This document shows, piece after piece, positions 1 through 5,952 of a stretch of DNA of 6,792 bases. Location: positions 1 through 6,792 of the forward strand of contig JANWXV010000035.1 of NCBI GenBank assembly GCA_025057405.1, written 5' to 3'. The position numbers and the translations under genes were made by a program. Position 1 is the first letter of the stretch. Every line of letters begins with the position of its first letter. This DNA is from Candidatus Bipolaricaulota bacterium. GTDB lineage: Bacteria > Bipolaricaulota > Bipolaricaulia > RBG-16-55-9 > DRXL01. The notes below the pieces were generated by a model that made no database searches, was not told the DNA's origin, and worked only from the letters and a program-made list of their open reading frames with translations.

Positions 1-610
1 AGTCTTCGTAGGGAATTCGGATGAAGCTCTCCCACGAGTCATCGGAGGCGCGCCGTAGCAGTTCGCTGCCGCCGTCGGGGGCAAAGCGCATCGCTAGACG
101 AACACGATACTCTTCATCTGTCGTGAACCCTATAAAGCCCTCTTCGTTTTTGAGCAACAGATCGCGCTCCCCGCTCTCGATGTTCACCCTGTAAAGATCG
201 TGCGCTTGCGGGTCACGGTCGTTGAGCAGAATCAAAATCTCAGTGGGGTACTTACGGCTGACCTCTTGGATCTCGGCGCGCACGTTCTCCAAAGGCGTAA
301 GGTCTTTGGTTTCGTTGGTCTCTAGATTCACGCTGTAAACGCGCCAGTTCTCGTCGCCGTCTTTGTCTTGGAGATAGAGAATATGTCTGTTCGTATAGGC
401 CCAGAAGAAGACCCGGATGCCGCGCTTGGTGTCTTGGGTGACGGGCCGGGCTTGGTCGGGGTTGTCGGCCGGGCCGACCCAGACGTTGAGCACGCCGTTG
501 ACCGGCGCGAGAAACGCCAAGCGATTGCCATCGGGACTGAGGCGCGGCATCGCCTTATCGGGATTGGAAAAGAGCGCCTTGCGGGGGATCAGCTCTGTTC
601 TTTTGATCAT
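1..610 (-). CDS. S9 family peptidase (prolyl oligopeptidase / acylaminoacyl peptidase type), N-terminal beta-propeller part, partial
   Basis: From ATG 610 the 203 visible codons match the N-terminal propeller of S9 serine peptidases: LIPRKALFSNPDKAMPRLSPDG, the core SPDG blade motif, then GVLNVWVG, WAYTNRHILYLQDKDGDEN and LNDRDPQAHDLYRVNIESGE. These enzymes cleave short peptides, and the propeller gates access to a C-terminal alpha/beta-hydrolase domain. The catalytic Ser-Asp-His part would lie left of the window, so activity cannot be judged. The frame is the same as that of the upstream PpiC-SecD region and no stop separates them. However, AGGAG at 621-625 sits 10 nt before this ATG, and homologues as I remember them also begin only a few residues before the LIPR motif. 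Most relatives of this type are cytoplasmic, which fits independent initiation here better than fusion to an exported chaperone. The family call is secure; whether it is a separate gene is not. Confidence 0.75.
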   Translation of the reverse strand, partial: MIKRTELIPRKALFSNPDKAMPRLSPDGNRLAFLAPVNGVLNVWVGPADNPDQARPVTQDTKRGIRVFFWAYTNRHILYLQDKDGDENWRVYSVNLETNETKDLTPLENVRAEIQEVSRKYPTEILILLNDRDPQAHDLYRVNIESGERDLLLKNEEGFIGFTTDEEYRVRLAMRFAPDGGSELLRRASDDSWESFIRIPYED

Positions 611-2626
611 ATCTTTGGAGCTCCTCTCTTCGGGTTTTTGAAGGGGATAGAGAATCTGTACGGCCGTTGGCAATGGCTCGCTGGTGAGCGCGAACGCCAA
701 GGCATTGGCTTCGTCTAGCGAGACAGAGAGCGCTTCTTCGATCTGCAGATCAAGCGTGCTGCCCTTGGTAGCGAGCAATTGCTTAAAGCTCGACGTGACC
801 GGGAGCGTCCCATAGACGATCCCGTCAATCACAATCGCGATCAGCTCGTTCTCGGAGAACGTAGCCGTCGCTTGGGCGAGGGCTTCGACGGTGCGCTCGG
901 CGACGCGCAGGCGCACGATGGGCCCCGCAGGGCGTCCCGCGGGGTTCGTCTGAGCGCGAGCCTCTCTCAGCAGAACTCTCTCTACAATCGGCTTCTCTAC
1001 GACGATAAAGTGCCGTCCTTGGCCCGGCTGCTCGCTCGCGCTGCGGTCCTTGAGCACTTGCTGACCCAAGCCCGTTGCTTGGAGGTCTTCGCCGGGTTGC
1101 CCTAAGCGCAGCACGCGCTTCAGCTCGATCAGGCCGCGCGTCTGGAGCAACCGTCGCACAGCTTCCGAAGAGATCTCGTTGGGAAGCGCGAGCCAGACGG
1201 CTAGCTGTTCTGTGCCCGCGGGCACGATCGTGCTCTGGGGGATCCCGTAGCGGTGCAAGCGCTGTTGCAGCGCTAGAATCATTTGGGCTAGCTCTTGCGT
1301 GTCAGCGCGCACGCTCAGATGAAAGAAGAGACGCCCCGGAATCGTCTCTGGCTTGATCTGAACGATCTGTTGCACGACTTGAGCGCGCTCTTCGGAGTCT
1401 TTGAGCGCGACCATCTGCGCCAGCCATAGCTCGACGATCTCGATCTTGCGCTGCTGCGCTTGTGTGCTCTCTTCTTCTCGGAGCAGTTGCTTGGTCTTGA
1501 CGCGGGCCAGATGCGCTTTTTGATAAGTGTCTTTCAGTCTCTCATAAGCTCGCAGCGCTTCATCGAGCTTCTGCTCGCGCTCCAGAAGATAATAAATGCT
1601 CAGTGACGGCTCACGAATAGTGATCTTCGTCTGATTTTTCACGTCTCCATACCAAGCTTCGAAGCGCGCTTCGCGTTCTTCTTCGACGTAGTCGTTCAGC
1701 ACGCGGTCGCGGATTTCAGCCAGCGCAGGCTGTCTCGCTGGTTTTTTCTCTTCGACTTTGATCAAGTGAAAGCCGAACTGCGTGCGCACCGGCTCGCTAA
1801 CTGCCCCCACTGCGAGCGCAAACGCACTCTCTTCGAACTCTGGGACCATCTGGCCGCGCCTGAAAAAACCCAGATCGCCGCCGTTGGGCGCGCTGCCGGG
1901 GTCTTGGGAGTGTTTTTGCGCTAACTCTGCAAAGTCTGCACCCTTGTCTAGCTCTTGGCGAATCTGTTCAATCTGTTGTTTGGCTTTGGCTACTTCAGCT
2001 TCCGAGGCCCCTTCAGCGACCCGAATGAGAATATGGCGCGCGCGTATCTGTTCGGGTTCGTCGTATTTCTCGCGGTTCTTCTCTAAATACGCGGAGAGTT
2101 CTGCGTCGCTGGGCTGGAGAGTCCCGACGATACGATCGCGCAGTTTCTCGGTTTGCAGATAATTCGCAACGGCCTCGCGCAGCTCTCTCTTGAACTGAGC
2201 GAGGCTGCTGCCCCGCGCTTTCAAAATCTCGTCGGCTTGAGCTTCTGTCAAGCGATTCTGTTTCAAAATGCGCTCTAATTCGATCTCGGTGCGGTCGTTA
2301 ATATCCCCATCGGGGACGACGATCTGGCGACGGCGCAGCTCGCGCGCGATCAGTCTCTTTCTTATGAGATCGTCCAAGACGCGCGCTTGCAGTTCCAAGC
2401 GCCGTTCCAGTCCTCCCACGCCCATCAAGAGCTTGCTGAAGTCTTGGCCGACTGGCGCGTAGGTGCGTTGCAATTGAGCGACCAGCCCGTCATACGCTTG
2501 CTGAAACTCTTTTTGAGAGATCTTCTCGCTCTCGATAACGACGGCGGATGGGTCTGAATGAGGCCAGAGCAGCAAAAAACCCAACGCGGCCAAGCCAGCT
2601 AGAACCCACAGCACCCATGAAGACAT
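1..2626 (-). CDS. SurA/PrsA-like PpiC peptidyl-prolyl isomerase fused to a SecD periplasmic (P1-like) domain, running in frame into an S9 peptidase; 3' end outside window
   Basis: The frame is open from 2626 to the left edge (875 codons, no stop). It begins with a hydrophobic anchor at residues 4-20 without a lipobox cysteine, so the rest probably faces the outside of the membrane. Residues 30-190 are a helical SurA_N/PrsA-like chaperone region starting VVIESEKISQKEF. Residues about 196-295 are a parvulin (PpiC) domain with ARHILIRV, PNGGDLGFF and the closing FGFHLIKVE; H198 and H287 match the conserved parvulin histidines. Residues 300-430 are a charged helical linker with a TPR-like ALRAYERL. 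Residues 430-662 resemble the SecD P1 region: LQQRLHRYGIPQSTIV, then IAIVIDGIVYGTLPV, then PLPTAVQILYPL. SecD's pump helices are absent. From residue 673 it is an S9 beta-propeller, listed separately. ATG 2626 is chosen because AAAGGGGG lies 6 nt upstream; ATG 2632 directly abuts that site. By inference it is a folding or quality-control factor for exported proteins. Confidence 0.8.
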   Translation of the reverse strand, partial: MSSWVLWVLAGLAALGFLLLWPHSDPSAVVIESEKISQKEFQQAYDGLVAQLQRTYAPVGQDFSKLLMGVGGLERRLELQARVLDDLIRKRLIARELRRRQIVVPDGDINDRTEIELERILKQNRLTEAQADEILKARGSSLAQFKRELREAVANYLQTEKLRDRIVGTLQPSDAELSAYLEKNREKYDEPEQIRARHILIRVAEGASEAEVAKAKQQIEQIRQELDKGADFAELAQKHSQDPGSAPNGGDLGFFRRGQMVPEFEESAFALAVGAVSEPVRTQFGFHLIKVEEKKPARQPALAEIRDRVLNDYVEEEREARFEAWYGDVKNQTKITIREPSLSIYYLLEREQKLDEALRAYERLKDTYQKAHLARVKTKQLLREEESTQAQQRKIEIVELWLAQMVALKDSEERAQVVQQIVQIKPETIPGRLFFHLSVRADTQELAQMILALQQRLHRYGIPQSTIVPAGTEQLAVWLALPNEISSEAVRRLLQTRGLIELKRVLRLGQPGEDLQATGLGQQVLKDRSASEQPGQGRHFIVVEKPIVERVLLREARAQTNPAGRPAGPIVRLRVAERTVEALAQATATFSENELIAIVIDGIVYGTLPVTSSFKQLLATKGSTLDLQIEEALSVSLDEANALAFALTSEPLPTAVQILYPLQKPEERSSKDMIKRTELIPRKALFSNPDKAMPRLSPDGNRLAFLAPVNGVLNVWVGPADNPDQARPVTQDTKRGIRVFFWAYTNRHILYLQDKDGDENWRVYSVNLETNETKDLTPLENVRAEIQEVSRKYPTEILILLNDRDPQAHDLYRVNIESGERDLLLKNEEGFIGFTTDEEYRVRLAMRFAPDGGSELLRRASDDSWESFIRIPYED
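621..625 (-). promoter_or_regulatory. Internal ribosome binding site before the S9 peptidase ATG
   Basis: The minus strand reads GAGAGGAGCTCCAAAGAT and then ATG at 610. The AGGAG core is 10 nt from the ATG, and the site lies inside the longer open frame. The same bases encode EERSS in that frame. It supports independent translation start of the S9 part, but chance occurrence in a purine-rich Glu/Arg stretch is possible. Confidence 0.5.
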
Positions 2627-2632
2627 AGACAT

Positions 2633-2640
2633 CCCCCTTT
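2633..2640 (-). promoter_or_regulatory. Ribosome binding site of the PpiC-SecD gene
   Basis: The minus strand reads AAAGGGGG followed by ATGTCTATG. Six bases separate the G run from the ATG at 2626, a normal spacing, whereas the ATG at 2632 directly touches it. This decides the start in favour of 2626. The PKD-domain gene at 5197 has a similar G-rich site. Confidence 0.6.
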
Positions 2641-2660
2641 GTAAATAAACAGTGGAGATT

Positions 2661-2666
2661 ATTATA
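2661..2666 (-). promoter_or_regulatory. Probable -10 box for the PpiC-SecD gene
   Basis: A perfect TATAAT reads on the minus strand in the A/T-rich 92-bp gap between the glycosyl hydrolase stop and the PpiC-SecD start. It would place the transcript start about 28 nt before the start codon. No good -35 is seen: a TTGGCT at 2689-2694 is 22 nt away, which is too far. The rest of this gap shows no gene and no convincing terminator. Confidence 0.4.
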
Positions 2667-2718
2667 AGAAGCTGGAGATAGACTTGCTAGCCAATACGGG
2701 TGCGGCTCAGCCTGCTGT

Positions 2719-3810
2719 TTAAGGATTCCATCCCGTCAGCGCCTGCCAAAGCCCCGTGTAATCGCCCCGCGGATTCCAGAAGAGATAGCTCGTTATCCCC
2801 ACTTCGTGCGCCGCTCGCACCTGGGCACGAATATAGTCAACGTAAGTCATCGTCGCGGGGATGCGCATCTCAAACGCCTGCAAGAAGGGCCGCAGAGAGA
2901 GACCGCGCTTCTGCCCCGATGAGAGCGCTTTTTTAATCGTGCCGTAGGGATCGGCACGCAGGGCCTCGGTCTCATAGTGCGACGGATAGATCATGGGCGA
3001 GAGAACGTTCACATAGCGCTGAAAGGTCTCTAGATGTTGCCCGATCGGATCAATCTTCTTCAGGTTCCAAGGCCAGAGCGCTCGCCCGAAGACATCGGCC
3101 GAGAGTGCGATCTTCTTATGCAGTTGTCCGTGCGCACGTTGCAAGAAGCGCTCGATGGCAGCATAGCGTTCTGCATAGATGGGCTGGTAGGCCCCGCCGT
3201 CGGGCCAGCGCACATAATCGAACTGGATCTCGTCAAAGCCCAACGTTGTTACTTCTTCGGCAAGCGCTAAATTATATTGCTGGACACGCTCATCGGCGGG
3301 GGAGACCCAAACGAGGCCCTCACCCCGGCCTGCGGCCACCCCTCTCCCGTCTTGGCGGACGGGAGAGGGGCCGGGGGTGAGGGCCCCAATAGATTTCGCC
3401 AGCTTTGGATCATAAAAGAGCACATGGCGGGCGATGAGATAGAAGCCCTGGGCTTTGAGCTGGGGCAGCAGCGCGTTCAGTTTTAAGATGGGCCGCTGTG
3501 CCCCGATCTTCTGAGTTAAAGAGATCTTGGTGTCATAATAGACCAGACCGTGATTGTCTTTGACGTCTATGACGAGAGCGTTGAATCCGACGCGCCGCGC
3601 GTTTTTTGTGATCTCTTGGAGCTTCGCTGAGTGGGCCGCGACGTTTGCAGGCAGATAGACTCCCCGGATGGGCGCACGGGCAACGGAGGAGACAGCCGGC
3701 GCGGGAGCTTGGGCCGGCTGCGCAGCCAAGAGCACAAGCCCCAGCGCGGCCAGGGCGAATCCAACCCCGACCAGACTGAAGATTTTCCAGATGCGATGAG
3801 CGTTTTTCAC
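2719..3810 (-). CDS. Secreted putative glycosyl hydrolase, DUF4015 (PF13200-like) family, with an in-frame repeat insertion
   Basis: The 363-residue product starts with a signal peptide or anchor (basic KNAHR at 2-6, hydrophobic core about 11-31, AQA at 33-35 as a possible cleavage site). Next is a TIM-barrel-like domain with family motifs: RGVYLP (49-54), NALVIDVKD (77-85), FDEIQFDYVRWP (192-203), ADVFG (238-242), LSPMIYPSHY (270-279) and YLFWNP (342-347). The acidic residues in FDEIQFDYVRWP are candidates for the active site. The family is predicted to act on polysaccharides, but I know of no settled substrate. The start is taken as GTG 3810 because AGGAG lies 9 nt upstream; an in-frame TTG at 3819 directly abuts that site and would add three residues. 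Residues about 142-166 are encoded by a hairpin repeat and are low in complexity (LTPGPSP, GRGVAAGRGEG). The gene is divergent from pus10. Confidence 0.8.
   Translation of the reverse strand: MKNAHRIWKIFSLVGVGFALAALGLVLLAAQPAQAPAPAVSSVARAPIRGVYLPANVAAHSAKLQEITKNARRVGFNALVIDVKDNHGLVYYDTKISLTQKIGAQRPILKLNALLPQLKAQGFYLIARHVLFYDPKLAKSIGALTPGPSPVRQDGRGVAAGRGEGLVWVSPADERVQQYNLALAEEVTTLGFDEIQFDYVRWPDGGAYQPIYAERYAAIERFLQRAHGQLHKKIALSADVFGRALWPWNLKKIDPIGQHLETFQRYVNVLSPMIYPSHYETEALRADPYGTIKKALSSGQKRGLSLRPFLQAFEMRIPATMTYVDYIRAQVRAAHEVGITSYLFWNPRGDYTGLWQALTGWNP
3315..3385. repeat. GC-rich hairpin repeat embedded in the glycosyl hydrolase gene
   Basis: Two nested inverted repeats are visible. The outer arms are 3315-3326 and 3374-3385 (GGCCCTCACCCC against its exact complement, 12 bp). 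The inner arms are 3339-3351 and 3358-3370 (CCCCTCTCCCGTC, 13 bp perfect) around a 6-nt loop TTGGCG. The left side between the arms has 12 extra bases, including GGCCTGCGGCC, against only CCG on the right. The CCCTCACCCC/CCCTCTCCC pattern is the kind of dispersed palindromic repeat seen between genes in many GC-rich bacteria. Here it lies inside a coding frame and keeps it open. Confidence 0.8.
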
Positions 3811-3819
3811 ACAGCCCAA

Positions 3820-3824
3820 CTCCT
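3820..3824 (-). promoter_or_regulatory. Ribosome binding site deciding the GTG start of the glycosyl hydrolase
   Basis: AGGAG on the minus strand is followed by a 9-nt spacer (TTGGGCTGT) and GTG at 3810. The first codon of that spacer, TTG 3819, is in frame but has no room for a ribosome binding site. Confidence 0.6.
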
Positions 3825-3848
3825 GCGTCAGAGCGGGCCTCCGAATCG

Positions 3849-3863
3849 TTTATAATTTATAAA
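3849..3863. promoter_or_regulatory. A/T palindrome with -10-like boxes for both divergent genes
   Basis: The sequence TTTATAA-T-TTATAAA is a perfect inverted repeat with 7-bp arms. On the plus strand it contains TATAAT (3851-3856), about 36 bp before the pus10 ATG. On the minus strand it contains TATAAA twice (3856-3861 and 3849-3854), suitable for the glycosyl hydrolase. No strong -35 element is seen on either side. The same bases could also be an operator. The rest of the 81-bp gap holds only the two ribosome binding sites. Confidence 0.45.
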
Positions 3864-3891
3864 GCCCAAAAAGAGAGACAACCAAGGTCAT

Positions 3892-5136
3892 ATGTCCATT
3901 CTCTTAGAGAAAGCGCGTCAGCTGTTGACCGAGCGCGAGCTGTGTGATCACTGTCTGGGGCGGTTCTTCTCGGCGTTGGGGTCGGGGCTGCGCAATCGCG
4001 AGCGCGGCTACGCCCTACGCGTCGTCTTGCAGATGGAGGATCGTTCTATAGGGCGCGCTCAGAATCACTGCGCGCTCTGTCGAGGGGCCTTCGCCCACGT
4101 GAGCGAGTGGGCCGAGCGTGCTGTGACGGCCGTCTCGGGGCTAGAGTTCGATACGTATCTGATGGGGACGCGCGTGCCCGCGGAGATCGAATCCGTCGAG
4201 CAAGCACTCCAACAGAGATTCGGGCTGCGCGGGGAGCCGTTCAAGCAAGAGTTCAACCGCGAGGTGGGGCGTCTCTTTGGGACGCTCTTGGCCGAGCGCG
4301 GCCACCCCGTAAGAGTAGATTTCCGTGAGCCACAGATCGTCTTGCTGATGGACTTAGAGAAGTCTGAGCTGACGCTTCAGGTCCATTCGCTCTTTATCTA
4401 TGGGCGCTACAAAAAATTCGTGCGGACGATCCCCCAGACCAAGTGGCCCTGTCGGGCGTGTCGGGGGCGGGGCTGCCGAGCGTGCGACTTCACGGGCAAG
4501 ACCTATCCTGAGAGCGTCGAAGAGCTGATCAGTCCGCCGCTGCTGCGTGAGACCCACGGGAGCGGGACGGCCTTTCACGGCGCGGGCCGAGAAGATATAG
4601 ACGCTCTGATGCTGGGCAGCGGCCGGCCCTTTGTGATCGAGATCAAAGAGCCGAAAGTGCGCACGCTCCCTCTAGAGTCTCTGCAAAGGGAGATCAACGA
4701 GCGCGCGGCGGGCAAAATCGAAGTCTCTCAGTTGCAGTTTGTCACCAGCTCTGTCGTTGAGCGCCTGAAGAACTGCGAGGCCGAGAAGATCTACGAAGCC
4801 CGCGTGCGGTTTTCTCAAGCGATCCATGCAGCTTGTCTGCAAGAGGCTTTCGCAACGCTTCTCAAGACCCCCATTCAGCAGAGAACCCCCCAGCGCGTGA
4901 GCCATCGTCGTGCTGATTTGGTGCGCACGCGCCGCGTGCTCGAGATCTCCGGAGAGCTGATCAGCCCGACCGAAGCGCTCATCAAAGTTCACAGCGAGGG
5001 CGGGCTGTATATCAAAGAGCTGGTCTCCGGAGACGATGGGCGAACCCAGCCCAGTCTCAGCGAGTTATTGCAGACGCCGGCGGAAGTCACCGAGCTGAAC
5101 GTCTTGGAAGTCATCGGCGATTTCTTGTCCCCATAG
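3892..5136 (+). CDS. pus10: tRNA pseudouridine synthase Pus10 (Psi54/Psi55 type)
   Basis: The 414-residue product matches archaeal Pus10 along its length. In archaea this cytoplasmic enzyme converts U54 and U55 of the tRNA T-arm to pseudouridine. An N-terminal zinc site is formed by CDHC (18-21) and CALC (60-63). A THUMP-like RNA-binding region follows at about 70-180, ending in FIYGRYKKFVRTIPQTKWPC. Next come a second cysteine cluster (C187, C190, C195, C198) and FTGKTYPESVEELI. The catalytic domain contains FHGAGREDIDALMLGSGRPF, with D235 of GRED the likely catalytic aspartate. It also has QRTPQRVSHRRADLVRTR (330-347) and GGLYIKELVSGDDGRTQPS (370-388), which matches the conserved late motif. 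The ATG is preceded by AAGG with a short 4-nt gap. The gene stands alone, divergent from the hydrolase; its stop codon overlaps the next promoter. No key residue is missing. Pus10 is unusual in bacteria, where TruB normally makes Psi55. Confidence 0.92.
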   Translation: MSILLEKARQLLTERELCDHCLGRFFSALGSGLRNRERGYALRVVLQMEDRSIGRAQNHCALCRGAFAHVSEWAERAVTAVSGLEFDTYLMGTRVPAEIESVEQALQQRFGLRGEPFKQEFNREVGRLFGTLLAERGHPVRVDFREPQIVLLMDLEKSELTLQVHSLFIYGRYKKFVRTIPQTKWPCRACRGRGCRACDFTGKTYPESVEELISPPLLRETHGSGTAFHGAGREDIDALMLGSGRPFVIEIKEPKVRTLPLESLQREINERAAGKIEVSQLQFVTSSVVERLKNCEAEKIYEARVRFSQAIHAACLQEAFATLLKTPIQQRTPQRVSHRRADLVRTRRVLEISGELISPTEALIKVHSEGGLYIKELVSGDDGRTQPSLSELLQTPAEVTELNVLEVIGDFLSP

Positions 5137-5163
5137 ACAGTCCCCCGGCTTATGTGCTAGAAT
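5134..5163 (+). promoter_or_regulatory. Promoter of the PKD-protein/ABC transporter operon
   Basis: TAGACA (5134-5139) matches the -35 consensus at five of six bases. After 18 bp comes TAGAAT (5158-5163), five of six for the -10, preceded by TGC, which makes it an extended -10. The -35 box uses the TAG stop codon of pus10. The predicted transcript starts near 5170, about 27 nt before the ATG at 5197. An inverted repeat, CTAGAAT at 5157-5163 and ATTCTAG at 5180-5186, covers the -10 and the predicted start, so it could be an operator. Confidence 0.55.
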
Positions 5164-5196
5164 AAACTACCAAGCGATCATTCTAGAGGGGGGATT

Positions 5197-5952
5197 ATGA
5201 AAACTCTGAGAGTTGTTCTCTGGGGTCTTGTTGTCTTGTCGGTGGGGGTCTTGGTGGCGCAGGCTCAGCCTGTCGCGGGCTATGTCTCTCTGCGTCTGGT
5301 GGGGCCGAGCCATCTCTGCACGCTCGACTTCGACGGAGCGTTCGTCTGCAAGATTCGATTGGGGCAGACCCTGCAAGTCTGGGCCAAGGCCCACGGCAGT
5401 CCTGCGTGGGCGCCCATCAGTCTGATTGCCAACTGGCTCCCGGATCACGCGTCGTTTGAGTCGGTCTGGCGCCAAGGCGAAGCCGTCCAAGTCTTCACGT
5501 TCACGCCGCAAGAAGAACACGTCACAGAACCCAATACCCCATTGAGAGTGCGCTTCATCGCGCGCAACGAGTACGCCAGCGAGGGGCGCGAGCTGAGAAT
5601 CTCTATTCAGCCCAATCGCCCGCCCGTCGCTGAGGCCGGCCCCGATCAGACCGTCCAGCCGGGGCAGATCGTTCTCTTAAGTGCTTTTGAGAGCGCCGAT
5701 CCCGATGGCGAATTGTTAGAATATCGTTGGAGGCAGATCGCAGGCCCGCCCGTCTTGCTCTTCGGCGACGAGACGCTCTTTGCGGTCTTCATCGCTCCAG
5801 CAGCCCCGGCCCAGCTTGTCTTTCGCTTGAGCGTGAGCGACGGCGCTTATAGCGCCTATAAAGACGTCACCGTCTCGGTCGAGCCGAAGACGGCCTTGCT
5901 GACGCTGCCGGTGTTCAACGGGCTGAGCGCGCTCTTCGATGATCGTCGTTGA
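5197..5952 (+). CDS. Exported PKD-domain protein of unknown function
   Basis: The 251-residue product has a clear signal peptide (MKTLR, hydrophobic core 6-20, probable cleavage after AQA at 21-23). Residues about 27-137 are a beta-rich segment I do not recognise, with two cysteines (C41, C51) that could form a disulfide. Residues about 140-229 are a PKD (immunoglobulin-like) domain with RPPVAEAGPDQTV, SADPDG, YRWRQIAGP and FRLSVSDG. PKD domains usually mediate protein or carbohydrate contacts on the cell surface; no catalytic motif is visible. There is no lipobox, sortase motif or C-terminal anchor, so it is probably periplasmic or released. The start has a strong G-rich ribosome binding site (AGAGGGGGG, 3 nt before ATG). 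It is the first gene of an operon and its stop overlaps the ABC ATPase start by four bases. A role next to the transporter, such as surface binding, is inference. Confidence 0.75.
   Translation: MKTLRVVLWGLVVLSVGVLVAQAQPVAGYVSLRLVGPSHLCTLDFDGAFVCKIRLGQTLQVWAKAHGSPAWAPISLIANWLPDHASFESVWRQGEAVQVFTFTPQEEHVTEPNTPLRVRFIARNEYASEGRELRISIQPNRPPVAEAGPDQTVQPGQIVLLSAFESADPDGELLEYRWRQIAGPPVLLFGDETLFAVFIAPAAPAQLVFRLSVSDGAYSAYKDVTVSVEPKTALLTLPVFNGLSALFDDRR

Noticed and set aside
368..1356. Several plus-strand open frames opposite the PpiC-SecD-S9 region
   Set aside because: The minus strand has one long open frame with recognisable domains here. The plus-strand products are low-complexity Arg/Ser-rich translations with no motifs or good ribosome binding sites.
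1782..2462. Plus-strand open frames rich in Ser and Arg
   Set aside because: They are antisense shadows of the PpiC and SurA_N-like region, with no domain similarity.
2630..2632. ATG 2632 as start of the PpiC-SecD gene
   Set aside because: It directly abuts the AAAGGGGG site; ATG 2626 has normal 6-nt spacing.
2700..2718. Possible terminator after the glycosyl hydrolase
   Set aside because: Only a 3-4 bp GGCT/AGCC pairing with no T tract is visible.
3315..3385. Transcription terminator
   Set aside because: The hairpin is strong but lies within an intact coding frame and has no run of T after it on either strand.
3817..3819. TTG 3819 as start of the glycosyl hydrolase
   Set aside because: It directly abuts the AGGAG site, whereas GTG 3810 is 9 nt away and gives a cleaner signal peptide.
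5939..5941. ATG 5939 as start of the ABC ATPase
   Set aside because: It is in a different frame from the ATPase motifs and its product matches nothing.
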